53,032 bases of DNA from an uncultured Flavobacteriales bacterium (GTDB lineage Bacteria; Bacteroidota; Bacteroidia; Flavobacteriales_D; Crocinitomicaceae). Under the pieces are notes generated by a model. The model did not search any database. It worked only from the letters and a program-made list of their open reading frames with translations, and had not been told where the DNA came from. The stretch lies in assembly GCA_937973685.1 (NCBI GenBank), contig CALJKJ010000061.1, positions 1 to 53,032 on the forward strand, given 5' to 3'. Positions 42,683 through 51,227 of this stretch are shown here, piece by piece (the stretch's first letter is position 1; each line of letters opens with the position of its first letter). A program made the translations under genes and the position numbers.

Positions 42683-43963
42683 ATGACGGAAAAATATTTA
42701 CATTTCATTTGGAAAAACAAGCGTTTGCCTTTTCATTTAATGACAACAACAGCAGGCAAAGCAATTCGTGTCTTAAATGTTGGCACATATAATACAGCCT
42801 CAGGCCCCGATTTTTTTAATGGACAAATCGAACTGGATAATGTGGTGTACAACGGGAATATTGAATTACACATCAAATCTTCCGACTGGATTGCGCACAA
42901 ACACCAATTCGATCCAGCTTACAATAACGTTATTCTACACGTTGTTTACGAACACGATCAATTGATTTTTGTGGAAGGTATTCCTCTCACAACCTTGGAA
43001 TTAAAACCATTTATCGATTGGAAACACTTCAAACAATCCAAACAGTTTTCAGTGGCTAAAAATAGCTTAGCTTGCAGTGTTCACTTTCAGGCTTGTCCCG
43101 ATCCAATCAAATGGAATCAAGTGGAAAACGCATTGTTTGAACGAATCAAGCGCAAAGCCAATGCACTTAGCAACGAGCATCCACCAAAATCATTGAATCC
43201 CAAAAATGTATTGTTCCATGCAATTGCAACAGCTTTTGGTATGAAAACAAATGCCTTGCCTTTTCATGAACTTGCCGCTCGAATACCGATGGAACAATTT
43301 TTAAAAATGGCAATTCCACAAAAAACAGCACTCGTTTTCGGGGTTAGTGGATTGTTTTCATCAACAGCTACAGATTCCTACGAGCAACAATTAGTAAACG
43401 AATGGAAATTTCAAGCTGCTAAATTGAATTTGTCAGCGGCTCAAAAACAAATGTGGCAATTCAAAGGCTGCCGCCCAAGTGGCTTCCCAACCATACGTTT
43501 GGTTCAATTTGCTCAATTTATTGATATGATGGATTGGTCTTCGGCATTTTGGGAATTACCTGTAACTGCTATTAAAACACAGTTGTTTTCATGTCTTTGC
43601 GCACCAATAAAAGACGCTTATTGGAAGAGTCATTACCATTTTGGTAAAGAAAAAAAACGACCAAATTCAGCACAAATGTCAACGGAAACAGCTACTGTAA
43701 TTATCATCAATAGCATCGTGCCTTTTTTATGGTGGCTGAGTGATTTTACCAGTAATCCAATTTTTCGTGAACGAGGAATAGACTTGTTGGAAACCTTACC
43801 TGCAGAAAAAAATCAATTGCTAACAGATTGGAAAGCTATTGGAATGGTTCCGAAATCAGCAGCCGATTCGCAAGGTTTGTTGGAAATGACGCACCAATGG
43901 TGTGCAAAAAAAATCTGTTTAAAATGCCGAATAGGTCATCATATTCTCAATCAAAAAGACTAA
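42683..43963 (+). CDS. DUF2851 family protein
   Basis: The 426-residue protein has the DUF2851 signature: TASGPDFFNGQIELDNV and GNIELHIKSSDWIAHKH (about residues 36-75), followed by AYNNVILHVVYEHD, and ends in a cysteine pair (CLKCRIGHHIL). The family is confined largely to Bacteroidota and has no assigned function. It heads a run of plus-strand genes of mixed function. Confidence 0.83.
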   Translation: MTEKYLHFIWKNKRLPFHLMTTTAGKAIRVLNVGTYNTASGPDFFNGQIELDNVVYNGNIELHIKSSDWIAHKHQFDPAYNNVILHVVYEHDQLIFVEGIPLTTLELKPFIDWKHFKQSKQFSVAKNSLACSVHFQACPDPIKWNQVENALFERIKRKANALSNEHPPKSLNPKNVLFHAIATAFGMKTNALPFHELAARIPMEQFLKMAIPQKTALVFGVSGLFSSTATDSYEQQLVNEWKFQAAKLNLSAAQKQMWQFKGCRPSGFPTIRLVQFAQFIDMMDWSSAFWELPVTAIKTQLFSCLCAPIKDAYWKSHYHFGKEKKRPNSAQMSTETATVIIINSIVPFLWWLSDFTSNPIFRERGIDLLETLPAEKNQLLTDWKAIGMVPKSAADSQGLLEMTHQWCAKKICLKCRIGHHILNQKD

Positions 43964-43972
43964 TTTTGAAAG

Positions 43973-44212
43973 GTGAAACGTACGTTGCAAAAAATAGCTT
44001 TTTTCTTTGAAATGCGCTCCTTTGGAGTTTGTTCTTGGTTGGCAATTAAATTGGGAATCCAAACTAACAAAGTTCGTTTGGGCTTTATTTACGCAACATG
44101 TATCGGGTTAGGTTCCCCATTGATTCCCTACTTAATCATGGCTTGGATCTTGGAACACAAACATTATTTTCAGTTCAAACGCAAAAAACGAGCTTCCATT
44201 TGGGAGATATAA
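43973..44212 (+). CDS. Small PspC-domain-like membrane protein
   Basis: The 79-residue protein starts with GTG at 43973; an internal ATG would cut the conserved region. FGVCSWLAIKLGIQTNKVRLGFIY resembles the PspC core (GVCxGLAxxxGI...VRLxF), followed by a hydrophobic segment (PLIPYLIMAWIL) and a basic tail. PspC proteins are stress-related membrane proteins; this short version probably has one or two membrane helices. It lies 9 bp after the DUF2851 gene and 6 bp before the reductase gene. Confidence 0.72.
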   Translation: MKRTLQKIAFFFEMRSFGVCSWLAIKLGIQTNKVRLGFIYATCIGLGSPLIPYLIMAWILEHKHYFQFKRKKRASIWEI

Positions 44213-44218
44213 AACGAT

Positions 44219-45130
44219 ATGCTGCTACTCATTACTGGTTCAAACGGGTTATTAGGTCAAAAGATTGTTAAAAGATGTGTGAAACACAACATTCCTTTTA
44301 TTGCAACTTCCAAAGGGGAAAATAGAAATCCCGATTGTCCGAACGAACAGTATGTAGCGCTTGATATTTGTGATGAATCAGCTGTTCGATCGTGTATCAA
44401 TACCTATCAACCAACTGCAATTATACATACTGCTGCAGTAACAAATGTTGATTATTGTGAAACAAACCCTGAAGAATGTCATCTTGTAAACGTTACAGCA
44501 ACGTCTTTTTTATGGGAGGCAGCGAAAAGTGTTGGTGCACATTTTCAATTACTGTCAACAGATTTTGTTTTTGATGGCAAAAACGGGCCCTATTCAGAAA
44601 CTGATTCCGTCAATCCACTGAGTGTTTATGCACGATCAAAAGTAGCAGCAGAAAAGTTGTTACTAGAAGATGCGCATCCAAATTGGTCGATTGCGCGAAC
44701 AATCATTGTTTATGGAATTGGACATCAATTATCGCGTTCAAACATGATTCTTTGGGCACTCGAAGCATTGCCAAAAGCGCAAAATATGTCGTTGGTAAAC
44801 GATCAATTTCGTGCGCCAACTTGGGCAGATGATCTAGCCTACGGATGTGTTGAAATTATTCTTCGTAAACAACATGGATTGTTCCACTTGTCGGGTCCAG
44901 AAACAATTGCTGTTGATGAAATAGTAAAACGTGTTGCAAAGGTTTTAAATTGTGCAACGGATACTATTCAAACAATTTCCTCTTCAACTTTGAATCAAGC
45001 GGCTCATCGCCCGCCAAAAACAGGATTCGATTTATCAAAAGCAAGAGCTTTATTGGATTATTCTCCAATGACCATTGAGGCAAGCATTCCGATACTGCTT
45101 TCGGAAATCCAACAATTTGATCAGGTATAA
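44219..45130 (+). CDS. RmlD-like dTDP-4-dehydrorhamnose reductase family protein
   Basis: The 303-residue extended SDR has the NAD(P) motif ITGSNGLLGQ at the start, THAAVTNVDYCE-like IIHTAAVTNVDYCE near residues 72-85 typical of RmlD, and the catalytic YARSK. It could reduce dTDP-4-keto-rhamnose, but it is far from rfbB (3440) and surrounded by housekeeping genes; RmlD-like reductases with other roles are common, so the gene symbol is withheld. Confidence 0.78.
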   Translation: MLLLITGSNGLLGQKIVKRCVKHNIPFIATSKGENRNPDCPNEQYVALDICDESAVRSCINTYQPTAIIHTAAVTNVDYCETNPEECHLVNVTATSFLWEAAKSVGAHFQLLSTDFVFDGKNGPYSETDSVNPLSVYARSKVAAEKLLLEDAHPNWSIARTIIVYGIGHQLSRSNMILWALEALPKAQNMSLVNDQFRAPTWADDLAYGCVEIILRKQHGLFHLSGPETIAVDEIVKRVAKVLNCATDTIQTISSSTLNQAAHRPPKTGFDLSKARALLDYSPMTIEASIPILLSEIQQFDQV

Positions 45131-45169
45131 TACTTTTTTACTATCTTTCCATTACTACAAATTATTGCA

Positions 45170-46042
45170 ATGGAAAAAAACACCTTCTCAAAAAGCACCT
45201 TTCGTGGTGTACTCATATTTGCATTTGTGCTCATCGTTTTGTTTTTACTTCCCGATATCGTTCGATTTTACACGGTGAAGGAAAAAATTAGTATTTCCTT
45301 TTTTTCAACGAATACTCAGGAAAAAATCGCACAGTTACAACGCAACAAACGCCCAAGATTTCAGCGGAATCATTTCGAAAAAAAATCAAAATTCAAGGCT
45401 CCACCTGCTAAATTTGATCCAAATAATTATTCGTTAGAAGAATGGATGCGATTGGGGTTGAGCGAAAAACAAGCTGCTATTGTTATCAAGTTCACGAAAT
45501 ACCCCTTACGTTCAAATGACGATTTAAAACGCATTTTTGTGATCAATGAGGACCTGTTTCAATTGATAAAAGATTCAACAGTTTATGCTACGAAGCCAAT
45601 TAATAATTGGTCAAAACCCACTGAACAAACTGAAAAAAACGCGTTTGTTTTAGTTGAACTCAATACCGCTACAGTTGAAGATTTACAGCAAATCAAAGGA
45701 ATAGGTGCGTTTTTCGCAAAGCAAATTATTAAGAAACGCGATGAATTGGGCGGGTTTTATTCCGCACAACAATTATTGGAAGTCTGGAAAGTAGACGAAG
45801 AAAAATTAGCTCAGTGGTTGCCATCTTTAACTGTAAATCCCTCAAAAATTCAATTAATTCACGTAAACACAGCAAATGCATCAGACTTACAAGTTCATCC
45901 ATATATTTCTTGGAATTTGGCAAATTCTATCGTAAAATTGCGCCTTCAAAATGGACCGTTCAAAAAGGTTGAAGATATCAAACAGTCAGTATTGATGACC
46001 AATGAACTTTTCGAGCAATTAAAACGGTATTTAACGTTGTAA
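45170..46042 (+). CDS. Membrane-anchored helix-hairpin-helix (ComEA-like) protein
   Basis: The 290-residue protein has one N-terminal membrane helix (about 14-33, GVLIFAFVLIVLFLLPDIV), a basic linker, and three helix-hairpin-helix units: about 85-140, 160-225 (VELNTATVEDLQQIKGIGAFFAKQII split at VELNTATVEDLQQ) and 230-285 (IHVNTANASDLQ). HhH units of this kind bind DNA in ComEA-type uptake proteins, but other functions occur. A near-consensus -7 box (TATCTTTC, 45142-45149) lies upstream. apt follows 2 bp later. Confidence 0.78.
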   Translation: MEKNTFSKSTFRGVLIFAFVLIVLFLLPDIVRFYTVKEKISISFFSTNTQEKIAQLQRNKRPRFQRNHFEKKSKFKAPPAKFDPNNYSLEEWMRLGLSEKQAAIVIKFTKYPLRSNDDLKRIFVINEDLFQLIKDSTVYATKPINNWSKPTEQTEKNAFVLVELNTATVEDLQQIKGIGAFFAKQIIKKRDELGGFYSAQQLLEVWKVDEEKLAQWLPSLTVNPSKIQLIHVNTANASDLQVHPYISWNLANSIVKLRLQNGPFKKVEDIKQSVLMTNELFEQLKRYLTL

Positions 46043-46044
46043 AA

Positions 46045-46572
46045 ATGATAGAAGAACGATTGAAATCTGCGATTAGAGACGTACCAGATTTCCCAAAACC
46101 AGGTATTATGTTCAAGGACATAACGCCAATTATGTTAGATGCAACGCTTTCAAAGGAGTTAGTAGCACACCTTGCTGACTTATACAAAGACAAAGGAATT
46201 GATAAAATTGCAGGAATTGAAAGTCGTGGCTTTTTATTAGGTTATCCCTTAGCCATGGCTTTAAATATTCCTTTTGTATTGATCCGCAAAGCAGGGAAGT
46301 TACCATACCACAAACTAAGTCACTCGTACGATTTGGAATACGGTTCAGCTACCATTGAAATTCATGTAGATGCAATAAAAGCTGGTGAACGAATCTTAAT
46401 TCACGATGATTTATTAGCAACTGGAGGCTCAGCTGGAGCAGCAGCAGAACTCGTTCAGAAATGTGGCGGTGAAGTTGCAGGATTTAATTTTTTAGTAGCG
46501 TTAAATTTCCTTAATGGTGCAGAAAAATTAATGCCATACAGTGAAAATATCGTTAATTTAGCGGCGTATTAA
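46045..46572 (+). CDS. apt: Adenine phosphoribosyltransferase
   Basis: Makes AMP from adenine and PRPP. The 175-residue protein has PDFPKPGIMFKDITP at residues 12-26, GIESRGFLLG and the PRPP-binding ILIHDDLLATGGSA, all diagnostic. Adenine is a by-product of the methylthioadenosine route whose later steps are encoded at 36528-39513, though the genes are not adjacent. Confidence 0.95.
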   Translation: MIEERLKSAIRDVPDFPKPGIMFKDITPIMLDATLSKELVAHLADLYKDKGIDKIAGIESRGFLLGYPLAMALNIPFVLIRKAGKLPYHKLSHSYDLEYGSATIEIHVDAIKAGERILIHDDLLATGGSAGAAAELVQKCGGEVAGFNFLVALNFLNGAEKLMPYSENIVNLAAY

Positions 46573-46616
46573 AAATAGAAAGAATCGGTTAACAAAACAC
46601 CCCAATATTGTTACAC

Positions 46617-47756
46617 ATGAACTTTGAGAAAAACGAAAATCAATTAATGATTGCGCAAATGGTGCGCGATTTCGCAGAAAAGGAAATCAAACCATACATG
46701 AATCAATGGGATGCTGATGAGCATTTCCCTGTTGATGTCATGAAAAAATTAGGTAACCTAGGATTATTAGGAATCTATATCCCAGAATCATACGGAGGAA
46801 GCGGCTTCACTTATTTTGAATACGCAACAGCTTTAATGGAACTTGGAAAAGTTTGTGGTGGAATTGGCTTGAGTGTCGCAGCACATAATTCCTTGTGTAC
46901 AGGCCATATTTACTACCACGGAAACGAGGAGCAGAAGCAAAAATACTTACCAAAACTAGCATCTGGTGAATTTATTGGTGCTTGGGGATTGACTGAGCCA
47001 AATACTGGATCTGATGCTATGCGCATGAAATGTACAGCAGTAAAAGATGGAGATCATTGGGTAATCAACGGAACAAAAAACTGGATTACTCACGGTTTAT
47101 CAGGTGATGTTGCGGTTGTGTTAATTCGTACAGGAGAACTATTAGATTCTAACGGAATTACGGCTTTCATTATCGAAAAAGGAACTCCAGGATTTTCAGC
47201 TGTTAAAATCAAAGACAAACTAGGTGTAAGGGCTTCAGAAACTGCTGAATTGATTTTTGAGAATGTACGTGTCCACGAATCACAAGTAATAGGTGAAGTA
47301 GGACAAGGATTCAAACAAGCCATGCACATTCTTGATGGCGGTCGCATTTCTATTGCAGCATTGTCATGCGGAATTGCGCGTGGTGCTTACGAAGCATCTA
47401 TAAAATACGCAAAAGAACGTGAACAATTTGGTCAACCAATCGCAAAATTTCAAGCAATTAGCTTTAAGTTAGCCGATATGGCAACAGAAGTAGAAGCTGC
47501 CGAATTGTTAACTTTTCAAGCAGCATATTTAAAAAATAATGGCAAGAAATTAACTTCAGAGGGTGCTTTTGCAAAATATTTCGCATCAGAAGTGTCAGTG
47601 AAATGCGGAAATGAAGCAGTGCAAATCATGGGTGGTTACGGCTATACAAAAGAGTATCCAGCCGAGAAATACCTAAGAGATGCGAAGTTAATGACCATTG
47701 GAGAAGGAACCTCAGAAATACAAAAATTAGTAATTTCTCGAGAAATTTTGAAATAA
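46617..47756 (+). CDS. Acyl-CoA dehydrogenase
   Basis: FAD enzyme of fatty acid or branched-chain amino acid breakdown. The ATG at 46617 (MNFEKNENQ) is preferred over an upstream TTG. The 379-residue protein has the ACAD order of helical, beta and helical domains: GAWGLTEPNTGSDAMRM near 122-138, VNGTKNWITHG-like INGTKNWITHG, EREQFGQPIAKFQAI and the C-terminal GGYGYTKEYPAEKYLRDAK with IGEGTSEIQ. It resembles short-chain enzymes; substrate cannot be fixed. Confidence 0.9.
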   Translation: MNFEKNENQLMIAQMVRDFAEKEIKPYMNQWDADEHFPVDVMKKLGNLGLLGIYIPESYGGSGFTYFEYATALMELGKVCGGIGLSVAAHNSLCTGHIYYHGNEEQKQKYLPKLASGEFIGAWGLTEPNTGSDAMRMKCTAVKDGDHWVINGTKNWITHGLSGDVAVVLIRTGELLDSNGITAFIIEKGTPGFSAVKIKDKLGVRASETAELIFENVRVHESQVIGEVGQGFKQAMHILDGGRISIAALSCGIARGAYEASIKYAKEREQFGQPIAKFQAISFKLADMATEVEAAELLTFQAAYLKNNGKKLTSEGAFAKYFASEVSVKCGNEAVQIMGGYGYTKEYPAEKYLRDAKLMTIGEGTSEIQKLVISREILK

Positions 47757-47759
47757 GCA

Positions 47760-47788
47760 TTGTGGAAAAAAAAAGATTTGTATCTTTG
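47760..47788 (+). promoter_or_regulatory. Promoter of rpsU
   Basis: TTG (47760-47762), an 18-nt spacer and TATCTTTG (47781-47788) form a good Bacteroidota promoter with a 34-nt leader to the rpsU ATG. Confidence 0.68.
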
Positions 47789-47822
47789 CAACCCATTATT
47801 AAGCATCAAATAGAATTTAGAT

Positions 47823-48014
47823 ATGTTAATTATTCCAGTAAAAGAAGGCGAAAACATCGAGAGAGCGCTTAAAAAGTACAAGAAAAAGTTCGATAAAACG
47901 AACGTAATGAAAGAATTACGCAGACGTAAAGAGTTTGTGAAGCCTTCTGTTACACAACGCCAAAGTCAAATTCGTGCTGCTTATGCACAACGCATGAAGT
48001 CTTTAGAAATGTAA
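47823..48014 (+). CDS. rpsU: 30S ribosomal protein S21
   Basis: The 63-residue basic protein matches S21: IPVKEGENIERALKKYKKKF at the start and RRRKEFVKPSVTQRQ in the middle. In this phylum S21 sits near the anti-Shine-Dalgarno end of 16S rRNA and is linked to the rarity of SD-led initiation. It has its own promoter and terminator. Confidence 0.95.
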   Translation: MLIIPVKEGENIERALKKYKKKFDKTNVMKELRRRKEFVKPSVTQRQSQIRAAYAQRMKSLEM

Positions 48015-48034
48015 TTATTTCTTCAAACATATTG

Positions 48035-48063
48035 AAAGGAGTCTAATTTAGGCTCCTTTTTTT
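48035..48063 (+). terminator. Rho-independent terminator after rpsU
   Basis: Arms AAAGGAG (48035-48041) and CTCCTTT (48053-48059), with further pairing of CTA/TAG inside, precede a T run. It begins 20 bases after the rpsU stop. Confidence 0.88.
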
Positions 48064-48105
48064 GTTGGATAAAAAAATGTATTTTTCAATCTTGAAAGGA
48101 ATAGC

Positions 48106-48987
48106 ATGAGTTTAAAAGATCAATTTCTGAATTATATTCAAGTAGAAAAAAGATTTTCTAAACACACGTTAATTGCCTATGAGCAAGATTTGGATCAATT
48201 CACCACATTCGCAACTATCAAAACTGCAAGCGATTGGAACGAGGCAAATCATCAACTCATACGCGCATGGATGGTCGATTTGTTAGAAGCGGGACAAAGT
48301 AATAGAACTGTAAATAGAAAATTATCTTGTTTGCGTTCTTTTTTCAAATGGGGTAAAAATAATGGTTTCATAGCATCAGACCCGATGGTAAAGATTCGCG
48401 GACCAAAAACAGAAAAACGACTACCACAATTTGTCAAACAAACAGAATTAGTCAATGATCGCATTGCTGATTTATTTTCAGATAGTTTTGAAGGAATGCG
48501 TGATCGTTTGATGGTTGAATTATTTTATCAAACTGGAATTCGTTTGAGCGAATTGCTCACGCTAAAGGAAACTGATGTATCGGTAACCCATATAAAAGTA
48601 CTTGGGAAACGCAATAAAGAACGCATAATCCCTATTGGATCGCAGCTTTATGAGCGAGTTTTATTGTACAGAAAAGCAAAGCCCAACGGACCGGATTCAC
48701 AAAATTTGTTATTTGTAAAAAAAGATGGTGTTAAATTGTCTGCAAAATTTGTTTACCGTAAAATAAATTTATATCTTGGTAGTGTAACAACTGCTCAAAA
48801 GAAGAGTCCTCATGTTTTGAGACATACGTTCGCGACGCATTTATTAAACAATGGGGCTGGACTTGAAACATTGAAAGAGTTATTAGGGCATGCTAATCTT
48901 TCAGCGACACAAGTTTATACGCATAATTCTTTTGCGCAGATTAACTCAATTTATTCACAAGCTCACCCGCGTGGGCACAAAAAGTAA
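48106..48987 (+). CDS. xerC: Tyrosine recombinase XerC/XerD
   Basis: Site-specific recombinase that resolves chromosome dimers. The 293-residue protein has the N-terminal SAM-like DNA-binding domain (about 1-90; EKRFSKHTLIAYEQDLDQF) and the catalytic domain with Arg in TGIRLSELL, Lys in LGKRNKER, HVLRHTFATHLL, LGHANLSATQVY and the nucleophilic Tyr in VYTH. Its place next to hpf and the tRNA-tuf cluster is a chromosomal setting, not that of an integrase of a mobile element. XerC versus XerD is not certain. Confidence 0.88.
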   Translation: MSLKDQFLNYIQVEKRFSKHTLIAYEQDLDQFTTFATIKTASDWNEANHQLIRAWMVDLLEAGQSNRTVNRKLSCLRSFFKWGKNNGFIASDPMVKIRGPKTEKRLPQFVKQTELVNDRIADLFSDSFEGMRDRLMVELFYQTGIRLSELLTLKETDVSVTHIKVLGKRNKERIIPIGSQLYERVLLYRKAKPNGPDSQNLLFVKKDGVKLSAKFVYRKINLYLGSVTTAQKKSPHVLRHTFATHLLNNGAGLETLKELLGHANLSATQVYTHNSFAQINSIYSQAHPRGHKK

Positions 48988-48991
48988 TTGT

Positions 48992-49288
48992 ATGGATATC
49001 AAGGTGCATTCTATTCATTTCAAAGCAGATCAGAAATTACTTGATTTTGTTCAGGATAAATTAACTAAGTTGCAATTGTTTTTTGATCAAATAATTGTTG
49101 GGGAGGTTTTTTTACGGTTAGATAAAAATTCAGATAAAGAAAATAAAGTAGCAGAAATAAAAATATTATTACCAGGAAAAGAGTTGTTTGCAAAAAAGCA
49201 ATGTAAAACATTCGAAGAGGCATCAGACGCTGTTATAGATGCATTAATTATCCAGGTAAAAAAACACAAATCAAAATTAGCTAGTTAA
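48992..49288 (+). CDS. hpf: Ribosome hibernation promoting factor (short HPF/RaiA family)
   Basis: The 98-residue protein begins at MDIKVHSIHFKADQKLLDFV, 4 bp after xerC; a longer in-frame reading from 48890 only overlaps xerC. The beta-alpha fold with basic helix ends and the length are those of short HPF, which binds the 30S decoding region and promotes 100S dimers in stationary phase. A terminator follows. Confidence 0.9.
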   Translation: MDIKVHSIHFKADQKLLDFVQDKLTKLQLFFDQIIVGEVFLRLDKNSDKENKVAEIKILLPGKELFAKKQCKTFEEASDAVIDALIIQVKKHKSKLAS

Positions 49289-49308
49289 CAATTGATTATT
49301 AATAACTT

Positions 49309-49343
49309 AAAAGACATGTTAGTAATGACGTGTCTTTTTTTTT
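49309..49343 (+). terminator. Rho-independent terminator after hpf
   Basis: Arms AAAAGACATG and CGTGTCTTTT (one G-T wobble) enclose a 10-nt loop and run into a long T tract. It separates xerC-hpf from the tRNA operon. Confidence 0.88.
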
Positions 49344-49373
49344 GATTTTTTTTTATTTTTTTTCGAATTACAC

Positions 49374-49403
49374 TTGCAATTATATAATTCTTTAGTAAAT
49401 TTG
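49374..49403 (+). promoter_or_regulatory. Promoter of the tRNA-tuf operon
   Basis: TTG (49374-49376), a 19-nt spacer and TAAATTTG (49396-49403) form a consensus Bacteroidota promoter about 60 nt before the first tRNA. Confidence 0.75.
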
Positions 49404-49461
49404 CACACCCAAACGGGAAAAACACAGAATAAAACGTTCTTTTAAATCATATTTTTTCAAT

Positions 49462-49535
49462 GCCGGTGTAGCTCAGTTGGCTAGAGCAGCTGATTTGTAA
49501 TCAGCAGGTCGGGGGTTCGAGTCCCTCCACCGGCT
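49462..49535 (+). tRNA. tRNA-Thr (anticodon TGT)
   Basis: Acceptor arms GCCGGTG and CACCGGC pair fully; the anticodon stem GCTGA/TCAGC encloses TTTGTAA with anticodon TGT; the T arm carries GGTTCGAGTCC. No CCA is encoded. First of four tRNAs before tuf. Confidence 0.95.
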
Positions 49536-49541
49536 CACAAT

Positions 49542-49623
49542 GGGAGTGTCGCATAGTGGCTATTGCAGCAGACTGTAAATCTGTCACCTCACGGTATCGT
49601 TGGTTCGAGTCCATCCACTCCCA
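49542..49623 (+). tRNA. tRNA-Tyr (anticodon GTA)
   Basis: Acceptor arms GGGAGTG and CACTCCC pair fully; the anticodon loop CTGTAAA gives GTA; an extended variable arm makes it a class II tRNA of 82 nt, as expected for bacterial tRNA-Tyr. CCA is not encoded. Confidence 0.95.
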
Positions 49624-49643
49624 CACATTGAAAATAATTAAAA

Positions 49644-49716
49644 GCGGGAGTAGCTCAGTTGGTAGAGCGTCAGCCTTCCAAGCTGAGGGTCGCGAGTTCG
49701 AGTCTCGTCTCCCGCT
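49644..49716 (+). tRNA. tRNA-Gly (anticodon TCC)
   Basis: Acceptor arms GCGGGAG and CTCCCGC pair fully; anticodon stem TCAGC/GCTGA encloses CTTCCAA with anticodon TCC. CCA is not encoded. Confidence 0.95.
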
Positions 49717-49736
49717 CTTATTTGATTTAATTGAAT

Positions 49737-49808
49737 GCCGGTGTAGCTCAGGGGTAGAGTACTTCCTTGGTAAGGAAGGGGTCACGAGTTCAATTCTCGT
49801 CATTGGCT
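49737..49808 (+). tRNA. tRNA-Thr (anticodon GGT)
   Basis: The anticodon stem CTTCC/GGAAG encloses TTGGTAA with anticodon GGT. The acceptor arms GCCGGTG and CATTGGC pair with two consecutive G-U wobbles in the middle. It has a short D loop (72 nt in all). CCA is not encoded. It is followed after about 90 nt by tuf. Confidence 0.92.
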
Positions 49809-49900
49809 CGAAGAAAAAAAAGACATTCACTCATGCTAAATGGGTGAAATTTTGTATTAGTAAGAAAAAGGTTTATTAACTACGTAACAAATAAAAACAA

Positions 49901-51088
49901 ATGGCTAAGGAAAATTTTAATCGTTCTAAACCACACGTTAACATTGGAACAATTGGTCACGTTGACCACGGTAAAACTACATTGACAGCTGCTATCTCTA
50001 GTGTGTTGGCTTCAAAAGGTTTGGCTGCTGTTCGCGATTTCTCGTCTATTGACAACGCTCCAGAGGAAAAAGAGCGTGGTATCACAATTAATACTTCGCA
50101 CATTGAGTACGAAACTGCTAACCGTCACTACGCACACGTTGACTGTCCAGGTCACGCGGATTACGTAAAGAACATGGTTACTGGTGCTGCTCAAATGGAC
50201 GGAGCTATCTTAGTTGTTGCTGCAACAGATGGTCCAATGCCACAAACGCGTGAGCACATCTTATTAGGTCGCCAAGTAGGTGTTCCTCGTATGGTTGTTT
50301 TCATGAACAAAGTAGACATGGTTGACGACGCTGAGTTGTTAGAGCTTGTTGAAATGGAAATTCGTGAATTATTATCGTTCTACGACTATGATGGTGACAA
50401 TGCACCAGTTATTCAAGGTTCAGCATTAGGTGCTTTGAACGGAGAAGCTGAGTGGGTTGCTAAAATCGATGAGTTGATGGATGCAGTTGATACTTACATT
50501 GAATTACCTCCACGTGATGTTGATAAAAACTTCTTGATGCCAGTAGAGGATGTATTTACGATCACAGGTCGTGGTACTGTTGCTACAGGTCGTATTGAGA
50601 CAGGTGTAATTAACTCAGGTGAGCCGGTAGAGATTTTAGGAATGGGTGAAGATAAATTAACTTCAACTGTTACAGGAGTAGAGATGTTCCGTAAAATCTT
50701 AGATCGTGGTGAAGCAGGTGATAACGTAGGTTTATTATTACGTGGTATTGAGAAAACTCAAATCAAACGTGGTATGGTTATCTGTAAACCAGGTTCAGCG
50801 AAACCTCACCAAGATTTCAAGGCTGAGATCTATGTATTGAAAAAAGAAGAAGGTGGACGTCACACACCATTCCATAACAAATACCGTCCTCAATTTTACT
50901 TCCGTACAACGGATGTAACTGGTGAGATTTTCTTAACAGACGGACGTGAAATGGTTATGCCAGGTGATAACGTTACAATTACTGTAAAATTAATCGTTCC
51001 TGTAGTAATGGACAAAGGTTTACGTTTCGCTATCCGCGAAGGTGGACGTACTGTTGGTGCTGGTCAGGTTACTGAATTAATCGGTTAA
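49901..51088 (+). CDS. tuf: Elongation factor Tu
   Basis: GTPase that delivers aminoacyl-tRNA to the ribosome. The 395-residue protein has G1 GHVDHGKTTL (19-28), the switch I region KERGITINTSHIEYE, DCPGHADYVKNM (G3) and NKVDMVDD (G4), then the two beta-barrel domains ending in GAGQVTELIG. No separate promoter was seen between tRNA-Thr(GGT) and tuf, so the tRNAs and tuf are probably one transcript. A terminator follows. Confidence 0.97.
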   Translation: MAKENFNRSKPHVNIGTIGHVDHGKTTLTAAISSVLASKGLAAVRDFSSIDNAPEEKERGITINTSHIEYETANRHYAHVDCPGHADYVKNMVTGAAQMDGAILVVAATDGPMPQTREHILLGRQVGVPRMVVFMNKVDMVDDAELLELVEMEIRELLSFYDYDGDNAPVIQGSALGALNGEAEWVAKIDELMDAVDTYIELPPRDVDKNFLMPVEDVFTITGRGTVATGRIETGVINSGEPVEILGMGEDKLTSTVTGVEMFRKILDRGEAGDNVGLLLRGIEKTQIKRGMVICKPGSAKPHQDFKAEIYVLKKEEGGRHTPFHNKYRPQFYFRTTDVTGEIFLTDGREMVMPGDNVTITVKLIVPVVMDKGLRFAIREGGRTVGAGQVTELIG

Positions 51089-51107
51089 TCCCGAATACAT
51101 ACAAATT

Positions 51108-51133
51108 AAAAGGGGAGTTATGCTCCCCTTTTT
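51108..51133 (+). terminator. Rho-independent terminator after tuf
   Basis: Arms AAAAGGGGAG and CTCCCCTTTT enclose TTATG and end in T residues, 19 bases after the tuf stop and just before tRNA-Trp. The T run is short, so some read-through into tRNA-Trp and secE is likely since no separate promoter is visible there. Confidence 0.85.
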
Positions 51134-51137
51134 ACAC

Positions 51138-51210
51138 ACGGGTGTAGCTCAGCTGGTAGAGTAGTGGTTTCCAAAACCATTGGTCGTGGGTTCGATCCCT
51201 ACCGCCCGTG
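51138..51210 (+). tRNA. tRNA-Trp (anticodon CCA)
   Basis: Acceptor arms ACGGGTG and CGCCCGT pair with one G-U; the anticodon loop TTCCAAA carries CCA. It ends 17 bases before the secE start. tRNA-Trp just upstream of secE is a common bacterial arrangement. Confidence 0.95.
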
Positions 51211-51227
51211 CAAAAAATAAGATTGCT

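Noticed and set aside
48106..48987. Integrase of a mobile element next to tRNA genes
   Set aside because: The protein is a chromosomal Xer recombinase in a housekeeping context; no attachment-site repeats or cargo genes were seen.
48890..48991. Longer hpf start inside xerC
   Set aside because: The extension is only the xerC 3' end read in another frame; MDIKVHSIHF is the usual HPF start.
49501..49830. Reading frame of 109 codons across the tRNA cluster, minus strand
   Set aside because: It is made of reverse-complement tRNA sequence, a common false protein prediction.
51180..51227. secE start within tRNA-Trp
   Set aside because: The first 16 residues would be encoded by the tRNA gene; GTG at 51228 gives a normal SecE.
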